Source: Saccharopolyspora hordei
Lineage (GTDB): Bacteria; Actinomycetota; Actinomycetes; Mycobacteriales; Pseudonocardiaceae
Length of the DNA: 64,000 bases
Assembly: GCF_013410345.1 (NCBI RefSeq)
Contig: NZ_JACCFJ010000001.1
Span: 3,881,001 to 3,945,000 of the forward strand
Direction of reading: 5' to 3'
This document shows, piece after piece, positions 18,225-26,410 of this stretch; positions within the stretch are counted from its first letter, which is position 1; every line of letters begins with the position of its first letter. The position numbers were made by a program, and so were the translations under genes. Under the pieces are notes generated by a model, which saw only the letters and a list, made by a program, of their open reading frames with translations, made no database searches and was not told the origin of the DNA.

Positions 18225-18608
18225 CTATCCCCACCAGGGGCGGTAGCCGGCACCGTGCTTGGCGACCCGTTGGACGTCCCGGCGGATCTCGCGGGTCTCG
18301 CGCGCCACGCCCGGCGGGAACCCGTGCTTGATCGCGCGGTGCTCGGCCGTCTCCCCCATGTAGCAGATCGAGTAGAACAAGCCCACCAGCAGCCCGAGCA
18401 GGATCGCGCTCAGCCGGACCTCCAGCGGGCCGGGCAGCAGCACCAGCAAGCAGAACGGCGCCAGCTGGGTCAGCGCGCGCAGGACGTGCCGCAGCACCCA
18501 GGTGCGGCAGGTGACGTCGTGCAGCACCCACTCGGCGCAGCGGTCCGGGAGCTTGCCGCCGAAGGCGTACCAGACCCATTGCGCGAGATTGGGTCGGTCG
18601 GTCGCCAT
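18225..18608 (-). CDS. DUF5313 family membrane protein
   Basis: A 127-residue actinobacterial protein. Family features visible are the N-terminal QWVWYAFGGKLPDR, WVLHDVTCRTWVLRHV and a double membrane segment around residues 45-80 (APFCLLVLLPG ... AILLGLLVGLFYSICYM). The C-terminus is basic and ends in YRPWWG. The function of DUF5313 is unknown. It is the promoter-proximal gene of the leftward group that includes the amine oxidase-like and amidase genes. Confidence 0.8.
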   Translation of the reverse strand: MATDRPNLAQWVWYAFGGKLPDRCAEWVLHDVTCRTWVLRHVLRALTQLAPFCLLVLLPGPLEVRLSAILLGLLVGLFYSICYMGETAEHRAIKHGFPPGVARETREIRRDVQRVAKHGAGYRPWWG

Positions 18609-18799
18609 GGTCTCCAGGCTAGCCTCCGCGGGGTCGTACCGGATCCGCTCATCGGCCGGTGCTGCTTTCGCAGTCGGATCCTAGGACGCCCCTCCGCGCC
18701 GACCGGCGACCGGTTCGCGCCCGTCGCGTCACACCGTGGCGACCGCTCGGTAACGGAACCGGCGGTGCGCCGATGTTCCTGGCAGAAGGGGTGAGTGCA

Positions 18800-18955
18800 G
18801 TGTTCGTGGTTGTCGTGGCGATGTTGTTGGTCGTGATCTTGGGTGCGGTGATGTTCACCGACGTGCTCGACGGGAAGGGTGCTGCGGACGACCGGTCGTT
18901 CAAGCACCTGGTGGCGGAGTTCATGCGAGGGGTCCGGACTCCCAGCCACCGCTGA
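18800..18955 (+). CDS. Small single-pass membrane protein, unknown function
   Basis: A 51-residue ORF. A GAAGGGG site at 18785-18791 favours the GTG at 18800; in-frame alternatives are GTG 18791 and ATG 18773. Residues 2-18 are a strongly hydrophobic helix (FVVVVAMLLVVILGAVM), followed by a charged tail DGKGAADDRSFKHLVAEF. It is followed directly by a terminator hairpin, which supports a real monocistronic gene. I do not recognise the family. Confidence 0.5.
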   Translation: MFVVVVAMLLVVILGAVMFTDVLDGKGAADDRSFKHLVAEFMRGVRTPSHR

Positions 18956-18973
18956 ACCGTCCGAAGTGGAGGA

Positions 18974-19001
18974 AGGCCCGGTCGCCGAGGCGGCCGGGCC
19001 T
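18974..19001 (+). terminator. Hairpin terminator
   Basis: Arms AGGCCCGGTCGC (18974-18985) and GCGGCCGGGCCT (18990-19001), with one G-U pair and a 4-base loop, starting 18 bases after the stop of the small membrane protein gene. Confidence 0.7.
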
Positions 19002-19329
19002 CCGTCGTCACAGGGGCCCCGCGGCGGTGAGGTCGGCGGCCAGCACCCGGGGGCCCACTGCGGGCAGTCCTCGGACCGGGCCACCGGCCGGCCGTGGAGC
19101 CGGCCGATCGGGGAGGCCGCGGCGGACGGTGCCGCCGAGCAGGTCCACGCGCTCCTCTGCGGCTCGGTGGCATCGGCCCGGAGACCGCCGTCCGAGCCCC
19201 TGACCAGTGACGATCTTGCCCCGGGACTGGAACCGGCGATCACCGGTCGCGTAGGGTGCAGCCGACCCGCTTCATCCATTCGAGTGAGGACGAGCGGACG
19301 ATCGGACCGACCAGGTGAGGTGACAACCA
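19002..19329. other. Intergenic stretch without a recognisable gene
   Basis: About 330 bases between the hairpin and the proline-rich protein gene. Open frames cross it on both strands but they have no ribosome site and no family-like sequence. The end, GGTGAGGTGACAACCA before 19330, can serve as the ribosome site for the next gene. Nothing else is supported. Confidence 0.5.
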
Positions 19330-20013
19330 GTGGGCAGTTCGTCGTTGCCTCGGACCCGCGGCCGGCACCGGCTCGTGCGGCCCCAGAGGTGGCGCCGTGT
19401 GACTCCCCCGCGCCTGCTCGGCTACGCCGTCGCGGTGTTCGTCACCGCGGTCGCGGTGGGCAGCGCGCACCACGGCACGGCGACGGATCCGGTCGCGAGC
19501 CCGCAGGGCCCCGCCCCGGCACCGGCCGCCCGGCTCCTGCCGCCGCAGGTGGCCCCGACCGTGCCGGACCTCTCCGAATCCGTCGCCGTCGTCGCACCGC
19601 CGCCCGCCCCGGAGACCACGGCCGCGCCTGCGGCCGCCGCCGAGCCGGAGCCGGTGCGCGCGACCGGGACCGCCGAGGCCGCGGCGCAGCCGACGGCCCC
19701 GCGCGCGGTGACCACGCCCCCGTCCGAGCCCGCCGAACAGCCGACGGAGTCGGTGCCCCCGGCGCAGGAACCGCCGACGGAGACGCAGCCGCCGACGGAG
19801 ACGCAGCCGCCGACGGAGTCCGCGCCGCCCTCGGAAACCCCGCCGCCGTCGGAAATGCCGCCGCCGTCGGGAACGCGGCCCCCGTCGGAGACGGAGCCGC
19901 CCGAGGAGACCCCGCCGCCGTCGGAGCCGCCGACCGGGCCGGAGCGCCCGCGGCTGCTGCCGCCCCTCGGTGACGTCATCGAGGGCATCACCGGACCGCT
20001 GCTCGGCCGCTAG
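19330..20013 (+). CDS. Proline-rich, membrane-anchored repeat protein
   Basis: A 227-residue protein of unknown function. A basic N-terminus (RPQRWRR) precedes one membrane or signal segment at about residues 29-46 (LLGYAVAVFVTAVAVGSA). The rest is an exported low-complexity domain rich in Pro, Ala, Glu and Thr. Residues 140-205 hold short tandem units of the type PPTETQ, PPTESA, PPSETP and PPSEMP. Such domains usually act as extended cell-wall spacers. No enzymatic domain is visible. It is not linked to the SDR gene downstream by overlap. Confidence 0.7.
   Translation: MGSSSLPRTRGRHRLVRPQRWRRVTPPRLLGYAVAVFVTAVAVGSAHHGTATDPVASPQGPAPAPAARLLPPQVAPTVPDLSESVAVVAPPPAPETTAAPAAAAEPEPVRATGTAEAAAQPTAPRAVTTPPSEPAEQPTESVPPAQEPPTETQPPTETQPPTESAPPSETPPPSEMPPPSGTRPPSETEPPEETPPPSEPPTGPERPRLLPPLGDVIEGITGPLLGR
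19771..19952 (+). repeat. Tandem repeats coding for PP[ST]E units
   Basis: Near-identical units of about 18 bases such as CCGCCGACGGAGACGCAG recur inside the proline-rich gene, the first two copies identical and later ones diverged to CCGCCGTCGGAA forms. The pattern suggests expansion by slippage or unequal exchange. Confidence 0.65.
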
Positions 20014-20067
20014 CCGTCGCGATCCTCGGCACCCGGTGGGACAGTCGCTCCCGAGGGGGTTGCCGCC

Positions 20068-20868
20068 ATGGACGTCATCGCGATCACCGGTGGGACCGGG
20101 CACCTGGGGCGCGACCTGGTGCGCCGGCTCACGCCCGCGCACCAGGTCCGGGTGCTCTCCCGCCGTCCGGGCACCGATCCCGCGGTGGAGTGGGTGCCGG
20201 GTGACCTGAGCACCGGCGAGGGCGTGGCCGAGCTCGTCGCCGGGGCGACCACCGTGGTGCACGCGGCCACCCACTCCCCCGCGGCGCAGCGCGGGTACCT
20301 GCACCCGAAGGACTTCTGGCGCAGCCCGCCCGACGTGGACGTCGACGGCACCAGCCGGCTGCTGGAGGACGCGACCGCGGCCGAGGTGCAGCACTTCCTC
20401 TACGTGTCCGTCGTGGGCGTGGACCGCCCCGCGCTGCCCTACCTGCAGCTCAAGCACACCGCCGAGGAGCTGGTGAGCGTCTCCGAACTGCCGTGGTCGG
20501 TGGTGCGCGCCACCCAGTTCCACTGGTTGCTGGACCGGATGTTCAGCCGGGCCGCGCGGCTGCCGGTCCTGCCGCTGCCCGGGAAGCTGCCCACCCAGCC
20601 GGTGGACGCCGGGGACTTCGCGGAGTACCTCGTCGAGTGCGTCGACGACGGCCCCGGCGGCCGGCGGGAGGACTTCGGCGGGCCCGAGGTGCTCACCCTC
20701 GGCGACGCGGTGCGCACCTGGCAGGAGGCCCGCCACGAGCGGCAGAAGGTCATCGACGTGCCCGCACCGCACAAGCTGCGGCGCGTCGCCGAGGACCTGA
20801 CCTGCCCGAGCGCGCGGCGCGGCCGCACCACGTGGGCGGACTGGCTGCGCAGCCACCCCGCCGAGTGA
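20068..20868 (+). CDS. NAD(P)-binding SDR-like protein, atypical (NmrA-type)
   Basis: A 266-residue atypical short-chain dehydrogenase. The dinucleotide motif is IAITGGTGHLGRDLVRRL at residues 4-21. HFLYVSVVGVDRPALPYLQLK corresponds to the usual SVVGxD...Y..K region of the NmrA/TMR group. Such proteins either reduce quinones or small carbonyls or act as redox sensors. It has a ribosome site GAGGGGG before ATG 20068 and ends at a bidirectional hairpin. The substrate is unknown. Confidence 0.82.
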   Translation: MDVIAITGGTGHLGRDLVRRLTPAHQVRVLSRRPGTDPAVEWVPGDLSTGEGVAELVAGATTVVHAATHSPAAQRGYLHPKDFWRSPPDVDVDGTSRLLEDATAAEVQHFLYVSVVGVDRPALPYLQLKHTAEELVSVSELPWSVVRATQFHWLLDRMFSRAARLPVLPLPGKLPTQPVDAGDFAEYLVECVDDGPGGRREDFGGPEVLTLGDAVRTWQEARHERQKVIDVPAPHKLRRVAEDLTCPSARRGRTTWADWLRSHPAE

Positions 20869-20882
20869 GCGTCCACCCCGGA

Positions 20883-20910
20883 CCGCCGCAGCAGCGCGGT
20901 GCTGCGGCGG
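20883..20910. terminator. Bidirectional hairpin terminator
   Basis: Perfect 11-base arms CCGCCGCAGCA (20883-20893) and TGCTGCGGCGG (20900-20910), loop of 6. An outer CCCGG/CCGGG pair extends it. It lies between converging stops at 20868 and 20921. Confidence 0.75.
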
Positions 20911-20920
20911 CCCCGGGAGG

Positions 20921-21925
20921 TCAGGCGATCTTCACCAGCATCTTGCCGGTGTTCTCGCCGCGGAGCATGCCCAGGAAGGCCTCCGGGGCGTTGCGCAGCC
21001 CCTCCACCACGGTCTCCCGGTAACGGATCTTGCCGTCGCGCAGGTAGCCGCCGACCTCGGTGAAGAACTGCTCCTTCAGGTGCGCGCGGTCGGAGACGAT
21101 GAAGCCCTCCAGCCGCAGCCGCTTGGAAACGATCTTGAACAGGTTGCTCGGGCCGGGCTGTGGCTCGGCGTTGTTGTACTGCGAGATCATGCCGCACTCG
21201 GCGACCCGGCCGAAGTCGTTGAGCACGTCGATCGCCGCTTCCAGGTGCTCGCCGCCGACGTTGTCGAAGTAGACGTCGATGCCGTCCGGCGCGGCGGCGC
21301 GCAGCTGCTCGACGACCGGGCCGTCGTGGTAGTTGAAGGCCGCGTCGAAGCCGGCCTCCTCGGTGAGGAAGCGGACCTTCTCCGCCGACCCCGCGCTGCC
21401 GATCACCTTCGCCGCGCCGCGCAGCTTGGCGAGCTGCCCGACCAGCGAGCCGACCGCCCCCGCGGCCCCGGAGACGAACACGACGTCCCCTTCCTCCTGC
21501 TTCGCCACGTCGACCAGACCGACGTAGGCGGTCATGCCGGGCATGCCCAGCACGTAGAGGTAGGCGTTCAGCGGGGCCGCCTGCGGGTCGACCTTGACCG
21601 CGCGCGTGGCGTCGACGACCGCGTAGTCGCGCCAGCCGAGGTCGTGCAGCACGAAGTCGCCCGTGCTGATGCCCTCGGCCTCACCGGCGACGACCTCGCC
21701 CACCGCGCCGCCCTGCAGCGCCTTGCCGACCTCGAAGGGCGGCACGTAGGACTTGCCCGCGTTCATCCGGCCCCGCATGTAGGGGTCCACGCTCATCACG
21801 ACGTTGCGCACCAGCAGCTGGCCGTCGCCGGGCTCCGGCGCGTCGACCTCGACGACGTCGAAGTTGTCCAGGGTCGGCCAGCCCTTCGGGCGGGACGCGA
21901 GGCGGATTTCCAGGCCCTTGCTCAT
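20921..21925 (-). CDS. NADP-dependent MDR oxidoreductase, CurA/leukotriene-B4 dehydrogenase-like
   Basis: A 334-residue zinc-free medium-chain reductase. The N-terminus SKGLEIRLASRPKGWPT, VDPYMRGRMN near residue 48 and the nucleotide-binding VFVSGAAGAVGSLVGQLAK near 150-168 are the family marks; YFDNVGGEHLEAAI follows near 230. These enzymes reduce alkenals, enones or quinones with NADPH. The start is ATG 21925, with GGAGGAG a few bases upstream. It is divergent from a TetR gene, with a near-palindrome between them, so it is probably induced by electrophiles. Confidence 0.9.
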   Translation of the reverse strand: MSKGLEIRLASRPKGWPTLDNFDVVEVDAPEPGDGQLLVRNVVMSVDPYMRGRMNAGKSYVPPFEVGKALQGGAVGEVVAGEAEGISTGDFVLHDLGWRDYAVVDATRAVKVDPQAAPLNAYLYVLGMPGMTAYVGLVDVAKQEEGDVVFVSGAAGAVGSLVGQLAKLRGAAKVIGSAGSAEKVRFLTEEAGFDAAFNYHDGPVVEQLRAAAPDGIDVYFDNVGGEHLEAAIDVLNDFGRVAECGMISQYNNAEPQPGPSNLFKIVSKRLRLEGFIVSDRAHLKEQFFTEVGGYLRDGKIRYRETVVEGLRNAPEAFLGMLRGENTGKMLVKIA

Positions 21926-21970
21926 CGGTTCTCCTCCACGGAACGGGATCGGCACCGACCCTACCGAAAG

Positions 21971-21985
21971 TGTCAGTGACTGCCA
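21971..21985. promoter_or_regulatory. Candidate TetR operator
   Basis: TGTCAGTGACTGCCA is a 15-base near-palindrome (TGTCAGT, G, ACTGCCA; one mismatch) midway between the divergent MDR reductase (start 21925) and TetR (start 22039) genes. Its symmetry and place fit a TetR-dimer site controlling both. Confidence 0.5.
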
Positions 21986-22038
21986 ATTGTCGTTAGATGA
22001 CTCATGTCTCCGGCTGCCGTGGTGGCAGAATGGTCGGC

Positions 22039-22683
22039 ATGAGCGCCCCGACGGACCAGGGTGGCCTACGGGCCCGCAAGAAGCAGCGCACCCGCGCGGC
22101 GCTGATCGACGCGGGCCTCGACCTGTTCCTGGCCCACGGCTACGAGGCGACCACCATCGACGAGATCGCCGCCGCGGTGGAGGTCTCCCCGCGCACCTTC
22201 TTCCGCTACTTCGCGAGCAAGGAGGACATCGCGCTGGCCAAGGGCGCCGAGTTCGACGAGCTGATGCTGGACGCCCTGGCCGCGCGGCCCGCCGCCGAGC
22301 CCCCGCTGGACGCGCTGCGGCACGCGGTGCTCGAGATGCTCCGCGCCGCCGCCACCGACTCCGGTGTCCAGCGGTTCCTGAGCACCCAGCACCTCATCAC
22401 CAAGACCCCCGCGCTGCTGGCCGGCAACCTGCGCCGAGCAGCGGGCACCGAGGAGCGGCTGACGGCCGAGATCGCCAAGCGGCAGCGCCTGGACCCCGCC
22501 GAGGACATGCGCCCCCGGGTGCTCGTCGGCGCGGTCTGCAGCGCGCTGCGCATCGGCCTGGAGGCCACCTGCGCCGACCCCAGCCGCGAGCTGGACCGGA
22601 TGGTCGAGCTCGTGGCGCAGGCCATCGGGCTGGCCACCGCAGGCATCCCACAGCGCTGGGGCGAGGACCCGCACCGCTGGTGA
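22039..22683 (+). CDS. TetR-family transcriptional regulator
   Basis: A 214-residue regulator. The helix-turn-helix runs from about residue 9 to 58 (ARKKQRTRAALIDAGLDLFL ... TTIDEIAAAVEVSPRTFFRYF). The middle carries LSTQHLITKTPALLAGNLRR, a segment common in the mycofactocin-associated-like TetR group. The start was set at ATG 22039, ten residues before the conserved basic start of the domain. It probably represses itself and the divergent MDR reductase gene. The dehydratase gene follows 33 bases later in the same direction and may share its transcript. Confidence 0.88.
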   Translation: MSAPTDQGGLRARKKQRTRAALIDAGLDLFLAHGYEATTIDEIAAAVEVSPRTFFRYFASKEDIALAKGAEFDELMLDALAARPAAEPPLDALRHAVLEMLRAAATDSGVQRFLSTQHLITKTPALLAGNLRRAAGTEERLTAEIAKRQRLDPAEDMRPRVLVGAVCSALRIGLEATCADPSRELDRMVELVAQAIGLATAGIPQRWGEDPHRW

Positions 22684-22716
22684 CCGCACCGGCGGGCGAT
22701 CGAGGAGAGGAGCGCT

Positions 22717-23673
22717 GTGGGCACGATCGTGACCGTGGACGACGTCCGGGACGCCGCCGACCGGCTGGCGGGTGTCGCGCACCGGACGCCGGTGATCACC
22801 TCACGCACGCTGGACGAGCTGGTCGGCGCCGAGGTCTTCCTCAAGTGCGAGAACTTCCAGCGGATGGGGGCGTTCAAGTTCCGCGGCGCCTACAACGCGA
22901 TCTCCCGGCTGAGCCCGGAGGAGCTCGGGCGCGGGGTCGTGGCGTACTCGTCCGGCAACCACGCGCAGGCCGTCGCGCTGGCCTGCCGGCTGCTCGGCAC
23001 CAAGGCGGTGATCCTCATGCCCGAGGACGCCCCGGAGGCGAAGCTGGCCGCCACCCGCGGCTACGGCGCCGAGGTCATCACCTTCGACCGCTACACCCAG
23101 GACCGCGACCAGCTCGGCCGGCAGCTGGCCGCCGAGCGCGGGCTCACGCTGGTCCCGCCGTACGAGCACCCGCACATCATGGCCGGCCAGGGCACGGTGG
23201 CACTGGAGCTGCTGGAGGAGACCGGGCCGCTGGACGCGGTGGTGGCGCCGGTCGGTGGCGGCGGGCTGATGGCCGGGTGCTCGACGGTGGCCAAGGCGCT
23301 GCACCCCGGCATCCGGGTGGTCGGGGTCGAACCCGAGGCCGCCGACGACACCCGGCGGTCGCTCGCGGCGGGCGAGCGGGTGTCGGTCCCGGTGCCGCGC
23401 ACCATCGCCGACGGGCTGGCCGTGGCCACCCCGGGCGAGCTGACCTTCTCGGTGAACCGGCGGCTGGTCGACGAGGTCGCGGTGGTCTCCGAGGACGACA
23501 TCCGCACGGCGATGCGCCTGCTGTTCGAGCGGCTCAAGCTGGTGGTCGAGCCCAGCGGCGCCGTGGGCGTCGCCGCGCTGCTGGCCGGGCGGACCACCCC
23601 GCCGCCGCGGGTGGGCGTGGTGGTCTCCGGCGGCAACGTCGGCGTCGACCGCTTCGCCGAGCTGCTGGGCTGA
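22717..23673 (+). CDS. Threonine ammonia-lyase / serine-threonine dehydratase-like PLP enzyme
   Basis: A 318-residue fold-type II PLP enzyme. The cofactor lysine lies in the signature FQRMGAFKFRGAYNA near residue 53; SSGNHAQAVALA binds the substrate carboxylate, and PVGGGGLMAGC near 185-195 is the phosphate loop. There is no C-terminal ACT regulatory domain, so it resembles catabolic threonine dehydratase, threo-3-hydroxyaspartate ammonia-lyase or serine racemase rather than IlvA. The GTG start follows GAGGAGAGG closely. Its stop lies three bases from the converging amidase stop. Confidence 0.87.
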   Translation: MGTIVTVDDVRDAADRLAGVAHRTPVITSRTLDELVGAEVFLKCENFQRMGAFKFRGAYNAISRLSPEELGRGVVAYSSGNHAQAVALACRLLGTKAVILMPEDAPEAKLAATRGYGAEVITFDRYTQDRDQLGRQLAAERGLTLVPPYEHPHIMAGQGTVALELLEETGPLDAVVAPVGGGGLMAGCSTVAKALHPGIRVVGVEPEAADDTRRSLAAGERVSVPVPRTIADGLAVATPGELTFSVNRRLVDEVAVVSEDDIRTAMRLLFERLKLVVEPSGAVGVAALLAGRTTPPPRVGVVVSGGNVGVDRFAELLG

Positions 23674-23676
23674 GCG

Positions 23677-25062
23677 CTACGGCTGCGGCCACGGCCGCTG
23701 CGCTGGGCGCAGCCGCTCGTAGCACCGGGCCAGGCGGAGCACCCCGACGTCGTCGAAGCGACGGCCTGCGATCTGCAACCCGATCGGCAGGCCCTCCGGG
23801 GTCCAGCCGCAGTTGACCGACACCGCGGGCTGCCCGGACATGTTGTAGGGTAGCGTGAAGGCGATGTGCTCCATGCCGCGCAGCGGGTCGCCGGTCGGGT
23901 AGGCCTGGTCGGCCGGGAACGCGGGGATCGGCGCGACCGGGGACAGCACGTAGTCGAAGTCGCGGACCACCCGGTTGGCCGCCTTCGAGATCGCGTCCAT
24001 CTGGCTGAAGCCGTGGAACACCTGCGCCGCCGTGGCGTCCCGCGCGCTGCCGGCCCACTGCGCGATGCCCGGCAGCACCCGCTCGCGCCGCTCCGCGGGC
24101 AGCGCCGAGATGTCGGTCCAGGACCGGAAGCGCCAGAACAGGTCCATGCCGTCGAGCATCTCGCGGGACAGGAACGGGTCGATCGGCTCCACCGACGCCC
24201 CGGCCGACTGCAGCGCCTGGGCCGCCGCGGCGACCGCGGCGGTGACCGCGGGCTCGACGGGCAGGCCCACCCGGTGGTCCAGCAGCAGGGCGATGCGCAG
24301 GCCGCGCGGCTCGCCGTCGAGCGCCTGCCAGTCGAGGTCGGCCGGCGGCAGCGCGGTGTGGTCGCGGGGGTCCGGGGCCGCCAGCACCGAGGCCAGCAGC
24401 GCGGTGTCGGTGACCGTGCGGGTCAGCGGCCCGACCACTCGCCCCGGGTAGGGCGGGTCCACCGGGATCCGGCCGAAGCTCGGCTTGAAGCCGACCACCC
24501 CGCACCACCCGGCGGGCAGCCGGACGGACCCACCGATGTCGGTGCCCACGTGCAGCGGCCCGTACCCGGCCGCGGCCGCCGCGCCCGCCCCGGCGCTCGA
24601 CCCGCCCGGCGTGCGGTCGAGGTCCCACGGGTTCCGGGCCAGGCGGTGGAAGCTGGACACGCCCGAGGAGAGCATGCCGTAGTCGGGCATGGTCGTCTTG
24701 GCGAAGATCACCGCACCGCTCTCGCGCAGGCGGGCGGCCGCCGGCGCGTCCTCCCGCGCCGGGACGAGCTCGGTGGCCGCGGTGCCCAGTGGCACCGGGG
24801 TGCCCTTGGTGGCGATGTTCTCCTTCACCGTCACCGGCACGCCGTCCAGCGGACCGGCCGGTGCGCCGCTGCGCCAGCGCTGCTCGGCAGCCCGGGCCGC
24901 GGCACGCGCTCCGTCCGGGTCCAGCGCGTAGGTCGCGCACAGCTTCGGCTCGCAGTCCTCGACCCGGTCCAGCACGGCGTCGAGGGCCTCCATCGGCGAG
25001 GCCTCCCCCGCCCGGAAGGCCGCCACCAGGTCCACCGCCGAGAGGTCCGCCAACTCCGCCAT
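23677..25062 (-). CDS. Amidase, amidase-signature family (second copy in the window)
   Basis: A 461-residue amidase. Key elements are Lys in PVTVKENIATKG near residue 79, [16 protein letters not shown] near 150-165, and GTDIGGSVRLPAGWCG with the nucleophilic serine near 174. The start is ATG 25062, preceded by GAGGGAGG; longer upstream frames lack family sequence. It differs clearly from the amidase at 15299, so the two are not recent duplicates. Acyl amide substrate unknown. No operon partner. Confidence 0.9.
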   Translation of the reverse strand: MAELADLSAVDLVAAFRAGEASPMEALDAVLDRVEDCEPKLCATYALDPDGARAAARAAEQRWRSGAPAGPLDGVPVTVKENIATKGTPVPLGTAATELVPAREDAPAAARLRESGAVIFAKTTMPDYGMLSSGVSSFHRLARNPWDLDRTPGGSSAGAGAAAAAGYGPLHVGTDIGGSVRLPAGWCGVVGFKPSFGRIPVDPPYPGRVVGPLTRTVTDTALLASVLAAPDPRDHTALPPADLDWQALDGEPRGLRIALLLDHRVGLPVEPAVTAAVAAAAQALQSAGASVEPIDPFLSREMLDGMDLFWRFRSWTDISALPAERRERVLPGIAQWAGSARDATAAQVFHGFSQMDAISKAANRVVRDFDYVLSPVAPIPAFPADQAYPTGDPLRGMEHIAFTLPYNMSGQPAVSVNCGWTPEGLPIGLQIAGRRFDDVGVLRLARCYERLRPAQRPWPQP

Positions 25063-25267
25063 ACCGGTTCCTCCCTCGCTCGCGACCGCGAACCAGTCGA
25101 GTCTCGACGACCGGACGCCGCGGGAACAGTTGGCACAGTGCGCGCACTGGGCGGCAACACCGAGCAGATCGTCGGTTGACACTCCGCCAGGTGGGTGACA
25201 CGCCAGTCCCCCTGACGGGGTGGTCCGTCCGGTGTGGACGCGCCCGGGACCGTCCACTGCGGACCGA

Positions 25268-26347
25268 TCAGCTCACGGTCGCCCCGAAGGCCAGACCGAG
25301 CGCGTAGGTGACCGCGGACGCCCCCGCACCGATGCCCAGCTGGCGCAGCGCGCGGGGCAGCGGCGCGGCGCCGGAGAGCACCCCGACGGTCGCGCCGGTG
25401 AGCATCAGGGCGAGCCCCACCAGCACCACCGCCACCAGCACCGCCGGCCAGCCGGACATGCCGACCAGGAACGGCAGCACCGGCACCAGCGCGCCGGACG
25501 CGAAGAACACGAAGCTGGAGACCGCCGCCTTGATCCCGGTGCCGACGACCTCGTGGTCGTCGGCGGGCGACTCCGCCGGCGGCACCGGGGGCCGCGGGTC
25601 GCGCAGCAGGGCGTCGGCGCGGCGGTGCGCCTCCTCCTCCGACATGCCCCGGGCCCGGTAGACCAGCGCCAGCTCGTTGGCGTCGACGTCGAGGTAGGGC
25701 ACCACGGCGCGCGCCTCCGGGTTCGGCGAGGCCGCGGCCAGCAGCTCCCGCTGGGAGCGCACCGAGATGTACTCCCCGGCGCCCATGGACAGCGCGCCCG
25801 CGAGCAGCCCGGCCAGGCCCGTCAGCAGCACCGTCTGCGGCGGCACGTTCCCGCCGATCACGCCCAGCACGAGCGCCAGGTTGCTCACCAGGCCGTCGTT
25901 GGCGCCGAACACCGCGGCGCGGAAGGTGCCGGACACGCGCGCCCGGCCGCGCGCGGCGAGCGCGCGCACCACCTCCTCGTGGATCCGCTCGTCCGCGGCC
26001 ATCGCCGCGGAGGCGTCGCGGTCCGAGCGGTACGGCGAGCGGCTCTCGGCGCGCTGGGCCAGGGCGAGCACGAAGACCGAGCCGAAGCGGCGGGCCAGGA
26101 ACACCAGCAGCCGCATCCGGAACTGGCCGCGGCGCTGCGGCCCGGCCTCGTCCCCGAGCAGCTCCTCCCAGTGCGCGGCGTGCCGCTCCTCGGCCTCGGC
26201 GAGGCCGAGCAGGATCTCGCGCTCCTCGCCGGTCCGGCGCGCGGCCAGCTCGCGGTAGACCGCGGCCTCCTCGCGCTCGTCGGCGAGGCGACGCCGCCAC
26301 CGGCGCACCGCCCGCGGACCGGACTCCGGCGCGCTCCTCCTGCTCAC
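25268..26347 (-). CDS. Fusion of ferritin-like (rubrerythrin/erythrin) domain with VIT1/CCC1 iron-manganese transporter
   Basis: A 359-residue membrane protein. Residues about 20-140 form a ferritin-like helical domain with the metal-type motifs EEAAVYRELA, EEREILLGLAEAEERHAAHW and a later ERIHEEVV. Residues about 145-359 form a CCC1/VIT1 transporter: VFGANDGLVSNLALVLGV, LAGALSMGAGEYISVRSQRE and further hydrophobic spans. Such Er-VIT1 (MbfA-like) proteins bind ferrous iron through the cytosolic helix bundle and export it, giving iron or peroxide tolerance. No iron box was seen immediately upstream. Starts at GTG 26347. Confidence 0.88.
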   Translation of the reverse strand: MSRRSAPESGPRAVRRWRRRLADEREEAAVYRELAARRTGEEREILLGLAEAEERHAAHWEELLGDEAGPQRRGQFRMRLLVFLARRFGSVFVLALAQRAESRSPYRSDRDASAAMAADERIHEEVVRALAARGRARVSGTFRAAVFGANDGLVSNLALVLGVIGGNVPPQTVLLTGLAGLLAGALSMGAGEYISVRSQRELLAAASPNPEARAVVPYLDVDANELALVYRARGMSEEEAHRRADALLRDPRPPVPPAESPADDHEVVGTGIKAAVSSFVFFASGALVPVLPFLVGMSGWPAVLVAVVLVGLALMLTGATVGVLSGAAPLPRALRQLGIGAGASAVTYALGLAFGATVS

Positions 26348-26410
26348 GGCCCCAGCCTCCTCACGGGCACAGCCTCGCAGCCGATCACCCCGGGCACCAG
26401 TCGGCCGGGT

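Noticed and set aside
15299-25062. The two amidases as a recent duplication
   Set aside because: They share only the family motifs and differ in length and in all linkers.
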